Below, one piece after another: positions 35,493 through 47,297 of a DNA stretch of 64,000 nucleotides (positions are counted from its first letter, which is position 1; each line of letters opens with the position of its first letter). This DNA is from Cryptomeria japonica. Its lineage: Eukaryota > Streptophyta > Pinopsida > Cupressales > Cupressaceae. The notes beneath the pieces are model-generated. The model ran no database searches. It had not been told where the DNA came from and worked only from the letters and a program-made list of their open reading frames with translations. Made by a program: the position numbers and the translations under genes. Location: NCBI RefSeq assembly GCF_030272615.1, contig NC_081411.1:43133017-43197016 (forward strand), in the 5' to 3' direction.

Positions 35493-35906
35493 CGTTATGG
35501 GGCCTTGAGGACATGTGTTAGTTTATTCATTATGTATCTTGTTAAATGTATCTTTAGCATTTGCATATGATATATTACATTTCAAAAAAAAAATTATTTG
35601 CATTTTCATGTTCATGGATGTTTGTCCTCCGGGCCTCATGGCAGGGCATGACAAGTGTGGGGAGTATTGTTTGAATTGAGGTAAATTATTTTAGGGCATC
35701 TTGAGATTTATAATAATTTAAATTATTATTAAAAAATTTATGTGTGTGTGTATCTATCTATCCATCTATACATACATCTATGTGTGTGTGTGTGTGTGTG
35801 TACATACATACATACATACAAATATATACATACACACGTATATACAAACATATATAAATATATATCACATAAATATATATGTGTGTATGTGTGTGTGTGT
35901 GTGTAT
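35491..35906. repeat. Second copy of the array's left flank, with microsatellite
   Basis: It matches 5126-5584 from ATCGTTATG through the microsatellite (about 35739-35906) to the LTR start. It sits inside the array between internal 4 and LTR e. Confidence 0.85.
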
Positions 35907-37323
35907 TGTCTATGCAAAAATTCATCATTAATTCAACTAGAAATAAGGGAAATCACGAATCCCTATCTAATCAAAGAATCTTAAACAAAACCAATGAAAT
36001 GATACAATCAAGCAAATAGGAATGTAAAATATTCAATAAAATCTCCCTATTCCATGACTGCATATGGCTTCCATTGTTTTTCTCTTCTTTGTGGTATGGT
36101 GGCCCTCAGATATCGCACTAGCAACATGCAAATGACACAAAGATTCAAAGTTTGTGATTGTTGAAAATGGAGATTGAATGCTCAATTTATAGTTTTTTGG
36201 AGAGGATTGGATGACAGGTGGAACAAATTGACCAAAAGGTGGAACTCATGTGATCTCACATGCTGATTGATAGTGGAATTGTTGATTTGGAGGTGAAACT
36301 CAATAGATTGAATAGATAAATGAGTTAACTGATTGAGAAAAAAGTTGATCGAAAGATGAAAAAGAATGCTTGGAGGATAATTAATTGATGACAAAGAAAG
36401 CTTTATTTAAAAAAAGCTAACTAGAAGATAGAAAAATGATAATTGGAGTGAATTCAAGAAATGATGCAATTAATCAATTAATTGAAATAATCAATTAAAA
36501 TAGATTGAATAGTTAACTGATTGAAAGTTGATTGAGAGCTTTTTGGAAAAAAGTAAAGCGGAAGATAAAAATAGAGATTGAAAAGATAATTGAATTAATT
36601 AATTTGGCATGTGCTTGCACTTTGACTTAGATTTTCAATTTAATCTTTACATGATATTTAATTCAAATATTGAATTTGTTTTAAACTCAATTTATTATTT
36701 GAATATATTAAAACAATTTATTATTTGAATATATTTAGAACTTGACTTTGATTTTCAATTTGATTTTTGAAATCATGCGCATGTATTTGAAATTAGGAGA
36801 AATTTGAAGAATTAGAATTTGAATTTGAATTAGAGGAATATGAAATTAAACCAAATTACAATTTGGGGAATTAGAAATGGAATTTGAAAAAATAATTATT
36901 TAATTAAATAATTTAAAGAAATTATTTAAATATTTAGAAATGAAACTTAATTAAATAATAAATATTATATAATTAAAGGAATTAAATCATAATTAATTAG
37001 ATAATTAATATTTAGAAAAAGCGTTAATGATTAGATGATTAGAGATAGAAATTGAGAATGAATTCATTTAAATAATAAAGATTATTTAAATTGAAAGATT
37101 AATAATCATTATTAATTAATTAATTAATATTTAATTAACATTAGAAAATGGTTTGAATGATTAAATGATGATAGAATTGAAATTGGAATAATTAGTAAGA
37201 TGATGAGAAAATATGAATTTACAAGATTGAGATTAATTAACTTGATTAAATAATTAAATGATTATTCAACTAATTGGACGTATAATTAGTACATGATCAA
37301 TGAGACATTTTTAGGCATCTACA
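35907..37323 (-). repeat. LTR e (uninterrupted)
   Basis: It is 1417 bp, the only LTR of the array without an insertion. Termini are TGTCTATGC and AGGCATCTACA. It shares diagnostic variants with LTR a. It also shares ATTAATTGAAATAATCAATTA with LTR f only. Confidence 0.85.
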
Positions 37324-38020
37324 TTTGTCCCTCTTTGAGACAAAGTCAACACGATATTGTTTCAAAGAAAAGAAAATATTTCTGCCTCAATATGCTCCGG
37401 TGACACTTAGGGTGTAAATATACCCTCTCGGAAAAAGTGGTAGAAAAATTCAAAAAATTGAGACCATATTTTCGATATCATTATAGTGAGCAATCATGCG
37501 AAGTTTTGTGCGATTTCGAGATCAATTGAGTAGCCTAAAAGTTCATTGAAGTTCAGGGGGACCATGACCGTCGGTGCGAAAAAGCCTTGATTTGAAGCTA
37601 TAAATAGTAATTTTGCCCTTTCATTTGCTCATTTGCATTGTGTTGAGTTCTTGGAGATCATTGCAAGTCTAGTGCATTCCTGCGAGTATTTGATCTTCAT
37701 GGCTGGCTTCAGGGCATGATTGCACTTGTCTGAGTGAGTACATTCTTATCAGAGACCACCGAGGATGGGCGACATGGCATGTTTCCAAACTTTTGCTCTA
37801 TTTTGTGCCTGATTTTTTTAATTTTTCAAAAAAAAACTCAAAGCCCTTACTTTTAGTCTTTCCTTAATTGTATGCCGATGTTTATGCATACGCCTTTAAT
37901 GTTACACAAAAATCTTAATTATACTGCATTAGCATATGTGTCATGCAATAGTGTTTAGTGTTACAGATGCATCTGTCTGTTTACACATTAGCTTATATCT
38001 TCACGTCGGGTTCACCAAAA
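37324..38020. mobile_element. Internal region 5 of the LTR array
   Basis: It is 697 bp with a TATA box at 37599-37606 and the antisense exon at 37699-37776. The donor reads GCATGT. The right end is GGGTTCACCAAAA. Confidence 0.8.
37699..37776 (+). pseudogene. Conserved 26-codon antisense exon, copy 5
   Basis: Starts MAGFRA, then a TGA stop (probably decayed CGA), and ends with GDM before the GC-type donor. It is 78 nt long. Confidence 0.45.
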
Positions 38021-38270
38021 TGTCTATGCTAAAATTCATCATTAATTCAACTAGAAATAAAGGGAAATCATGAATGCCTATGTAATCAAAGAATCCTAAA
38101 CAAAACTAATGGAATGATACAATCAAGTAAATAAGAATATAAAATATTTAATAAAACCTCCCTATTCCATGACTGCATATGGCTTCCATGGTTCTTCTCT
38201 TCTATGTGGTGTGGTGGCTCTAAAATATCATGTTGGCAACCTACAAACATCACAAAGATTCAAAGTTTGT

Positions 38271-40026
38271 GATCCTCTTCCACTGCCTGATCCTTTTGGT
38301 ATTCAATCTGGTCACATCCCATAATGGGTCTTTCAGAATGGTAAATGGGTGGATGTATTTTCATGGGATCAGTTGGAGTGGCATCAAGGGAATCCTGGAA
38401 GGTTGTGATCTTCTTATTTTAAGTGTTTCTTTGGGTCGCGACAGAATCTCCCTATGCAATCTAAATCTCGTGGGCTTGGTGGGTTTGGAAAAAACCCTCA
38501 GGAAAATCCTTCGAAAGGCACTCAGAGAAACCCTTCTCGCTTGGCTTGATCAAAAAAGGTTTCACCTCCTACTACGGCAGTGAATAAACCCTTAAATAAA
38601 GAACCCTTGCTGGAGAAGGTCTGGTCGCCAATGTCATGTATCTCTACGGCTAATGCTCCATTTGATAAGAAAGCTCGAGACCTACGCTCCTTGGCGATTC
38701 TTATTCAGGTTTGGGGTGATAATATTTTGCTTTCCAAGCTTCATCATAAAATTCACTATCTTTGGTATGGCACGCTCTACTTTCAGGTTCTTTCTGCGAA
38801 TATTTTTATTATTATATTTGATTTTGTGGATGCTAAACAAAAGGCTCTAGAAAAACCAAATTTTTGGTTGGGTCGTAATTTAATCTTTGTGGAAAATTGG
38901 AAACCTCTTTTTTCTACATCGCAAGATATTGTGAAATGTACTCCTACTTAGTTTTCATTGCCCGACCTTCCCTATGAATTTTCGGACCTGGATATTTTAC
39001 AACAAATTGGGGATTCTTTTGGGAAATTCATTCACTCTCATTTAGTTTTTGAAGATGGGGTTTTTAGGGTTAAGTTATGTGTTTTGATTTCTTCATCCTC
39101 TGTGGTTCCTTCCAAATGTAATTTGAAATCAATTGATGGTATTTGGCATCATAGTATTGTTCGTGATTCTACTTGGTTTTCTAGGGCTTCTGTAACTATG
39201 GATTCTGCCCTTTTTGCTCCTCTTAAGGGCTTATCATTTGTAGACAAGGTCTCTCGGCCTTCGAAAAACTACAATTCAAAACCAGCTACCCCTTTTCTAA
39301 TGCTGATGAAGGGAGTCGGCCAAAATACCCTCCTCTACAAGGTCCAATTGTTACCGAAATTATTCCTTCAGTTATTCAGAAGGATGGGGAAGGTGCAACA
39401 GTGATGGGTTCCCCTTCTCCTTTGAAGGATGGCCTGCTTATTAATTCTCAACCAGATGTATGTTCGGCTGCTAATTGTATGGAATCCTTCCTTCCTGATG
39501 ATGACTTAATTTCTAAAGTTCAAAAATGGTTTTTGACCATAACATTAGCTTGAATTCGGAAGTCACTGATAAAGTAGTCGAAGCAATTGATCAGGATTTG
39601 GTTGATTTAAATTCTTCCTTGGTAATTCCCCCAAGGAAATCCTTTTGATATTCTTTCTGATAAAGCCCAGGAAGTTGATAATGCCTTGGGTTTAGTTGGG
39701 GATGGGGATGGGAATAGGAATGTGGGCTTTGATGGATTGTGATTAATAAACCTTTGGTTCAATTCCATGTATCCCCTACCTCACCATCTCCTTCTCCTAC
39801 GAAGAGAGGTAGGAAGTTGAAGGCATTCTACACGTAGCTAGAGATTGATGATGGCATTCAGTCTACACTCTTGAGCCCAAAATCGAGGTCAGGTAATAAA
39901 AAGACTAAGTTTAGTCCACCATTCACTCGGTCTGTGGCTTCCAAGCACAGCTTCAGGGCTGAGCTGGAGAATGCTAATTTTGCAATTGAGAAGAGGGGAT
40001 AGATTGCCTCCCCTCGAGAGAAATGA
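38271..40026 (+). pseudogene. LINE C ORF1
   Basis: The frame opens inside DPLPLPDPFG, as the start codon was lost with the 5' end. VFQNGKWVDVFSWDQLEWHQ and then the DUF4283-like core (38580-38951 and 38958-39404; ARDLRSLAILIQVWGDN, LHHKIHYLWYG, LPDLPYEFSD) follow. A basic KRGRKLK at about 39802 corresponds to the AT-hook-like motif in B and D. Stops lie at about 38546 and 38949, and there is a frameshift after 39400. The final TGA overlaps the ORF2 ATG. Confidence 0.8.
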
Positions 40027-43000
40027 GGATCATGTCTTGGAATGTTAGGGGCTTAAATGCCCCTAACAAAAGGTGCCTCATTAAATCACAGTTAGATTTA
40101 ATGAAGTGCAATGTGTTACTTTTGCAAGAAACTAAGTTGAGTTGTCAAAATGCTGATTTTTTGTTTTCCAAATGGAAGCCTTGGAATTTTTGTGTCTCCC
40201 CTTCTGCGGGGGCATCTAAGGGTTTGGCTTTTCTTTGGAAGGATGTGTCTATTGAGTTAAAATTGGTTGTTTCTGCTCCCTTCTGGATGTTGGCTTTGGT
40301 TAAAAGTCGTGTTTCGAATGTTAAATTCTGGTTGTTCAATGTGTATGGACCAACGTCAATTGGGGGTAAGAAACCTCTTTGGGATTTATTATACATTACC
40401 TTCTCCTCCCTTCATGACCAATTTGTGGTTTTTGGAGGGGATTTTAATGCCATTTCCTCTGATGATGAGAAGTTTGGGGGTATTCTTCCCAATAAGCATA
40501 TCTTGGAGGATTTTTCTGCTTTCATTTCTAATAATGACCTGGTGGATTGTAAAACCTTGAGTGGTCCATTTACTTGGACTAATAGGAGAAAATATTTCTC
40601 ACAGATTGCTGAAAGACTTGATTTTTTTTTGGTTTCTGACAATTGTATTTCCTTGGATGTGGATGTTGTGGCCTCGGTTTTGCCTTATGCTGGTTCTGAT
40701 CATTTTCCCGTTGTGTTATCTATTCTGGATGACAGAGCTCATGGGCGTTCTTCTTTTAAGTTTGAACCAATGTGGTTTTGAGATCCATCTTTTCTTTTGA
40801 TTTTACAATCTTGGTGGTCCTCGACTCCTTTTGTTCATGGAACTAGGATGTTTAGGTTTGTCAAAAAATTCTCTTATATTAAGAAAGAAATTAAGAATTG
40901 GAATGTATTGCATTTTAAAAATATTTTCTCTAAGAAGCTTAAGATTCAGGAAGAGCTCGAAGCTCTTAATGCTAGGGTTATGAACTGTGGCATGGATTCT
41001 GCTACTTTTCAGAGGCATAAAACTTTGAACTATTGTCTAGAAGAGATTCTCTCTAGGGAAGAAATCTATTGCCGTAAAAAATCTAGAGATCTATGGCTGA
41101 GTGATTGTGATCAAAATACTAAATTCTTCCATACCTCAGCCAAGATGAAAAGACGGTGTTGTAGGATCTCTTGTATTCAAAATCCTGATGGAGTTGTTAT
41201 TTCTGAAGAGTATGAGATTGTTGTTGAGGTTGTCCAGTTTTTCAAGTCTTTTCTCTCTGATGAGACTTATGTCTTTGTTGATAGTTTTGCTTCTCCTATT
41301 CCCAAGATATTATCTAATGAGGATAATGCAATGTTAATGGCACCTTTCTCTATTCAAGAATTAAAAGAGGTAGTCTTTTCAATGTCACCTGATAAGGCAC
41401 CTATTCTGAATAGTTTTACTGCCCTTTTTTTTCAAAAATGTTGGTCTTTCCTTGGGGAGGACCTTCGTCTTGTTTTAGAAGAGGCTAGGTGCAATAGGTC
41501 CATGTTGAGGGAGCTAAATTCAACCTTGATTGCCCTCATTCCAAAATGTGAGAATCCCAAATCTTTTGTGGATTTTTGCCCAATTGCTTTATGCAATACC
41601 CTATACAAAATTATTACTAAGGCTATTTCTTTGAGGCTCACCAAGCTAGTTCCAAAAATTGTCTCAAGTGAACAGGGGGTTTTGTCCCTGGTAGGGAAAT
41701 GACAGAAGGGGCCATTGTGGCCCATGAGATTATGCATTCTATCTCTCAGTTGTCTACTTTGGCTATGATTCTTAAGTTGGATATGATGAAGGCTTATGAT
41801 AGGGTAAGTTGGTAGGCGCTCTTGTGTGTGCTTAAGAAATTTGGGTTTGGGATTAAATGGGTCAAATAGATTCAAGCTTGTATTACCACGACTAGGTTCT
41901 TAGTGATCTTGAATGGTTCTCCATGTGGTTTTTTTGCCTCATCTAGAGGCCTTAGGCAAGGGGATCCATTGTCGCCTTTCTTCTTTATTATTCTGGCTGA
42001 AGCTTTTAGTAGAACCATCCTAGGAGCTAGGGATAATGGCTCATGGAAGGGGATTTCTATTCCTCATATGCCTGCAAGTCATACTCATTGTTTATTTGCA
42101 GATGACACATTATTGTTTGCCAAAGCTACCATGGGGGAAGCTAAGGTCACTAATGGGATTATTATGGACTATTCTTTGTTCTCTGGATAGAAGGTTAATC
42201 AGGCCAAGTCCAAAATTTTCTTTCTTAATGTTCCCCCTCTGGTGCAGTCCAAGTTATCTCACTTTTGGGGTTTCTCTGTTGGCCAGTTCCCTTGTAAATA
42301 TTTGGGTATTCCATTTTTTACTGGTTCAGATAAGCATAATTTTTGGGAGTGGATCTTGGGGGCCATCTCTTCAAAAATTCTTTCTTGGTCTCATAAGTGG
42401 TTATCTTTTTCTGGAAAAATTGTGCTCATTAAAACTGTTCTAAATGTGGTTCCCATCTATTTGTTATCTGTCTTAAAGGCCACTAAGAAGACTATGGTTG
42501 CTTTACATTCAGTTTTAAGGTCCTTTATATGGAATAATAATTTTAATAAGAAAGCTAGGATCCCTTTGTTGGCATGGGATAGGGTTTGTGCTCCAAGAGA
42601 TAAAGGGGGTGCAGGGGTTAAGGATCTTGGTAAGCAAAATTTGGCCCTTGATGCTAAATTAGTTTGGAAGTTATATAAGAAACCCTCCTCTAAGTGGGCC
42701 TCTATTTTGTCTGCAAAATACTTGAAAATTTATTCTAGGGAGGCCATTTTTACTGCTTCCTCACTCCCCAAAGGGTCTGTAATCTGGAATTTCATGGTTG
42801 AGTGCACATCTGTCATTTTTCCAGGATTATCCTAGCTTATCCATAATGGTCGAAAGGCTAGGTTTTGGGAGGAAGTCTGGAATGGTTTCCCTGCACTTTC
42901 TAGCCTTAGGGATTGGTCGCCTCTTATGTCTTCCCTCAAATCTTGTTGGGGTATACTTGTTGGGGTATAATTATTTGTCTACAAATGTTAAGAGGGAGGA

Positions 43001-43843
43001 ATTTCCATATAAGCTATTTTGGCATGTTGCCTATCTTCCCAAAGCAGGGGCTTTTGCTTGGTTGGCCGTTCAGGATAGAATTATAACTAGCATGAGATTG
43101 GATAGGCTTGGCATTACTCTTGTTTTCCCTTGTGTTATGTGCGGAGGGTCCCTTGAATCAGTCAATCATCTACTCCTGCATTGCCCCTTTTCTTCTCACT
43201 ATTGGCATTGGCTATCTAATAAGTTAAATTGGAGCTTTTCTCTAGGTACGGACCTCGGGTCTCACTTCATTAGTTGGCCTCTATTATATCCATCCTCATT
43301 CTATGCTTGTCTTTGGTTAATTGCTCCTTCTATTCTAATCTGGAAAATTTGGCTTCATTAAATAAGAAGGAGGTGGTTTGGCTACCTCCTCCGGCTTCTA
43401 AGTACAAATTGAACTTTGATGGAGCATCCTATGGTAACCCTAGGAAATCTACCATTGGTATTGTGTTTTCTGATAATAAGGCTTGTATTATTAAATCTCA
43501 ATATCAGTGTATTGTTAGTGGGACTAATAATGAGGTTGAGCTCCATGCCCTTTCTACTAGGCTTGATTTGCTCCTTTCATTGCATTTGTTAGATTTTGTT
43601 ATAGAAGGTGACTCTCAGGTTGTTTTTTACATGGTCACTAATCGTTCATCACATTCTTGGCATCTAAAATATTGGTTGGACAAGATACTTGCTCAGCTTG
43701 AATTTTTTAATTCCTTCTCTATGGTCCACTATTATAGGGAAGCCAACAAGGTGGTGGACTTCTTGGCCAATAAAGCATTAGATGAAGATATCCAATTTTT
43801 GGTTGATGTGGATCCTAGTATTTTACCACCTCACCCGGTTTAA
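40023..43843 (+). pseudogene. LINE C ORF2 (endonuclease, reverse transcriptase, RNase H)
   Basis: The endonuclease is intact over 252 residues: MRIMSWNVRGLNAPNK, QETK, GGDFNAIS, TWTNRR and SDHFPV. A TGA at 40779 interrupts it, and reading resumes in the linker and reverse transcriptase. A one-base loss near 41680 shifts the frame in the QGVF-PGRE block. Further stops lie at about 41812 and 42190. The catalytic box FADDTLLFA is intact (about 42098). The zinc-binding region (WHVAYLPKAGAFAWLAVQDR, CVMCGG, HCPF) lies at 43020-43200. About 200 bp are deleted before RNase H, which starts NFDGASYGNP near 43410 and ends near 43843. Confidence 0.85.
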
Positions 43844-44479
43844 TCAATCCTAACCTATTTGCAAAGTCACAGCTTCGTACCTTGTTTGGTGATTATATTC
43901 AAGCATACAGTTTAATGTGGTGTTGATGGCCTTTGGTCTTCATATCCTCGCTAAGTCTGCATTATTGTATGTAATTCCAGTTTGGGTATGGGTTGGGGAT
44001 TTTGTTTTAATAGCTTGGGACTTGTGGTGCGGGAGTGTCTTGTAATTAGGCTTTACACATTTCATAAACTTCAAGTATGAAATTCATGCTTAATAGAGTT
44101 TCAAGTGGCTATTGCTGGGGTTTTTGTTTGTTTGAAACATGATGTCTGCACGAGGTTTTTTATGATGATCTTTGATGCTTGTACTACTGTCTGAGTGGCT
44201 CGCTTCATGTTTAATGATTGTTTTCACTTCTTCTTTTGCGGTGGTAGATTTGGAATTACTTCTGGGATTATATCTTTTGGGGGATCTTATTCGTGTGGCT
44301 ATCTTGATTTATTTTAGTCTATTTATGGACATGTTTATTGCGCTGAAGTTTTTCATCATTTCTTGCTTAAGGTGGCGGCCTATGGTTGTTTCTTTGCACG
44401 TTCGTTGTGGGTTTGCTTGTGTTGTGCTTATTTCTTGCATCCTTTGGTGGTCGAGCTTGTTCTCTCATAATGGCATTTG

Positions 44480-45192
44480 TTGTCTTTATAATCCCGTATT
44501 CTCTCTTGTTGTTGCATTATCTCTTTTATGGAGTCTATGGGCTATAGAGTATTGATGCCTATTAAGCACCATGACTTCCAGGACTCTCATGTTTTTGATG
44601 ATGAAAAGCTTGGCCGTCTGTTTCAAGTTTATTCTCTGGGTTTCTCTCTGGCTTTTTGCAAGATTTTGGGTAGACGATGGCTAGTGGAAAATGCAAGTTG
44701 TTTTCTTGTTGAGGTTGCATCTCATTTTTTCACTATCTGTATGGATTTGCTCCTGGATTATTCTATGCTCAGGGCACTTTTTGATGCATACTTCCATCCC
44801 TATTTCTATACTGCTGCTGATTTAGATTGTGCATTATCTCTCTATCATTTTGAATTTGGCGATTTTGATTATGGTGGTTTCCTACCTCATTCTTAATTAC
44901 TATCTTCTGGTTGGCACAGGGAACTTCTTTCAATTATAAGGAATGGCTTGATTTCTAACCTTTATGATGATACTTTGTTTGTCTTGGTAGCTCTGTTTGA
45001 TCATGTTTTGTGGCAGCTGTTAATATATTTTCAGGTATTCACTTTCTCCTGGACTTGATAAAAGGAGTAATGTCTTCACCAACTTTCATTTTGCCTATTC
45101 AGATGGTGCCTTCTGCAACTCTCATTGATGATGTTATCCTTCCTTCTTCTCCTCTGTTGGAAAGAACTAGCTCATGGTTTTTGAATTCTTAA
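44480..45192 (+). pseudogene. LINE C ORF3, conserved frame of unknown function
   Basis: The longest open part (44528-44896) reads LMPIKHHDFQDSHVFDDEKL, then SLAFCKILGRRWLVENAS, FTICMDLLLD and YHFEFGDFDYGGFLPHS. After a stop and shift it continues ELLSIIRNGLISNLYDD, VNIFSGIHFLLDL and ends TSSWFLNS-stop at 45192. The order and spacing match LINEs B and D. It may be a transduced host gene or a lineage-specific third ORF. I do not recognise it. Confidence 0.65.
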
Positions 45193-45329
45193 TGTAATTC
45201 TCTCAGTCAGAGAAATTTTGTACTCATCATAGGGGGTTGGGTTTTTGTTGCACATTATGACGATTATGTAATATTGGGTGGGCCTCTTATCTGGTTTTTA
45301 TGTACGAGCTAGACCGGAGGTTTTCTTTA

Positions 45330-45410
45330 CTTGGTTCTTTCCTACCGGTGCTCTTTGAACTAGGTTGTAAAAAAAATTATAAAATTAATAAAATTTAGTG
45401 GTTTACCACT
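45330..45410 (+). promoter_or_regulatory. LINE C 3' hairpins
   Basis: Hairpin 1 is CTTGGTTC/GAACTAGG (45330-45337, 45357-45364), with two G-U pairs and the loop TTTCCTACCGGTGCTCTTT. Hairpin 2 is AGTGG-TTTA-CCACT (45397-45410), seven bases before the poly(A). Confidence 0.65.
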
Positions 45411-46493
45411 TTTATCAAAAAAAAAAAAATTAAATGAGAGGTGGAACAGATTGATCAAGAGGTGGAACTCAAGTGAGCTCACATGTTGATTGATAGTTGA
45501 ATTGCTGATTTGGAGGTGGAACTCAATAGATTGAATAGATAAATGAGTTAACTGGTTGAGAAAAAAGTTGATTGAAAGATGCAAAAGAATGATTGGAGGA
45601 TAATTAATTGATGACAAATAAATCTTTATTTAAAAAAAGCTAACTAGAAGATATAAAAAGAATGATTGGAGAGAATTAAAGAAATGATGCAATTAATCAA
45701 TTAATTGAAATAATCAATTAAAATGGATTGAATAGTTAACTGATTGAAAGCTGATTGAGAGTTGTTTGGAAAAAATTAATGCGGTAGATAGAAATAGAGA
45801 TTGAAAAGAAAATTGAATTAATTAGTTTAGCATGTGCTTGCACTTTGACTTAGATTTTCAATTTAATCTTTGCATGATATTAAATTCAAATATTGAATTT
45901 ATTTTAAATTCAATTTATTATTTGAATATATTTAGAACTTGACTTTGATTTTTGATTTGATTTTTGAAATCATGCACATGTATTTGAAATTAGGAGAAAT
46001 TAGAAGAATTTGAATTAAATGAATATGAAATTAAACGAAATTACAATTTGGGGAATTGGAAATAGAATTTGAAGAATTAATTAGTTAATTAAATCATTTA
46101 AAGAAATAATTTAATTATTTACAAATGGAATTTAATTAAATAATAAAGATTGTATAATTAAAGGAATTAAATCACAATTAATTAAATAATTAATATTTTA
46201 AAAAAAAGGTTAATGATTAGACGATTAGAGATCTAGAAATTGAGAAAAAATTCATTCAAATAATATAAATTATTTAAATTGAAAGATTAATAATCACTAT
46301 TAATTAAATAAATAATATTTAATTAACATTAGAAAATGGTTTGAATGAGTAAATGATAATAGAATTGAATTTGGAATAATTAGTAAGATGACGAGGATAT
46401 ATGAATTTAGAAGAACAAGATTAATTAACTTAATTAAATAATTAAAGAATTATTTAACTAATTGGACGAATAATCAATACATGATCAATGAGA

Positions 46494-46838
46494 ACAAGGA
46501 ATGAAGTGTAATGTCATAAGCATGTTCACAAATAATAGTCATTTACACAGCATTGAATAGGTTAAAATTATTGAAATGGTGTAGAAGCATCAAGACTCAA
46601 AAGTAATTTTGCATCATAAAAAATATAATTTATCTTTATGCCCATGTTTTTACATTTTTTGTGTAGGTAGGAGCTTCAAGTATATATATATCAACAAGAA
46701 AGAATGATGTGTAATGTCATAAGCATGTTCATAAGTAATAGGCATTTACACATCATTGAATAGGTTAAAATTATTGAAATGGTGTAGGAGCATTGAGACT
46801 CAAAAGTAATTTTGCATCGTAAAATATATATATATATA
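46494..46838. repeat. 203-bp direct repeat, target of LINE D
   Basis: ATGTCATAAGCATGTTCA recurs about 203 bases later, with about 130 further similar bases. The second copy is broken by LINE D and resumes at about 56497 (TTTATGCCCATGTTTTT, TTTTTTGTGTAGGT). Confidence 0.8.
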
Positions 46839-46915
46839 AGTGGACGAGCCACTAAACTTTATTATTCATAAACTTTTACAATGGGTTCAAACGGCATACC
46901 GCCAAGAAAGAACCC
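46839..46915 (-). promoter_or_regulatory. LINE D 3' hairpins
   Basis: Hairpin 1 on the minus strand is GGGTTC/GAACCC (46910-46915 in plus coordinates pairs with 46883-46888), with loop TTTCTTGGCGGTATGCCGTTT. Hairpin 2 is AGTGG-CTCGT-CCACT (46839-46853). Confidence 0.6.
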
Positions 46916-47297
46916 GCGAGAAAACCTCTGGTTGTAGCCTTGAAATAAAAAACTAGATCTACCCTTACATAATTTGTTACATAGCCGGCAAAAATGACCC
47001 AAACCCTTACATCTGAAAAACTCTACAAAGGTCCCATAGGACATGTCTAGATACAAAAACTAGCTCGCTGCAAAATAAAGGACTGGATACCAAAATTCCA
47101 CCAGAAGATCGTGTAGCACCACCAAGGAGTCAAAAAAAATGCCAATATAGGAGCTTCAGCCAATTACAAATTGAATATCTAGATACCAAAGAGAGACTCC
47201 TAAAAATGTACGATATAGCCAAAATTTTAGCATATCAGAAGCCAAAATCTCCATATCTACATCAAAAAACCATACCAAAACTCCAAAATAAAAGCAG

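Larger units (their letters stand above)
38271..45429 (+). mobile_element. LINE C, L1-type element, slightly 5'-truncated
   Basis: It lacks only about the first 100 bases present in LINE B and ends in 13 A residues. There is no TSD: the LTR around it has lost about 50 bp and shares GTGAT with the LINE at the 5' joint. Coding frames are less decayed than in B. Confidence 0.85.
5585..46493 (-). mobile_element. Tandem array of a short non-autonomous LTR retrotransposon (six LTRs, five internal regions)
   Basis: The order is LTR a, internal 1, LTR b, internal 2, LTR c, internal 3, LTR d, internal 4 (truncated), duplicated flank, LTR e, internal 5, LTR f (truncated). Each LTR starts TGTCTATGC and ends GGTGTCTACA on the plus strand. 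Just right of LTRs a, b, c and e lies TTTGCCCCTCTTT or a close variant, which on the minus strand is a polypurine tract. Left of LTRs b, c, d and f lies GGTTCACCAAAA (GATTCACCAAAA before d), a primer-binding-like site on the minus strand. The elements are therefore minus-strand. Internal regions are only about 0.67-0.70 kb and have no gag or pol, so the family is LARD/TRIM-like. Adjacent elements share LTRs, as expected from unequal recombination. Five later insertions interrupt the array. Confidence 0.85.
38021..46493 (-). repeat. LTR f (split by LINE C, right end lost)
   Basis: Parts 38021 to about 38273 and 45430-46493 belong together. About 50 bp that other LTRs have at the LINE insertion point are missing. 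Similarity stops at GATCAATGAGA, about 20 bp before the expected LTR end. Confidence 0.8.
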
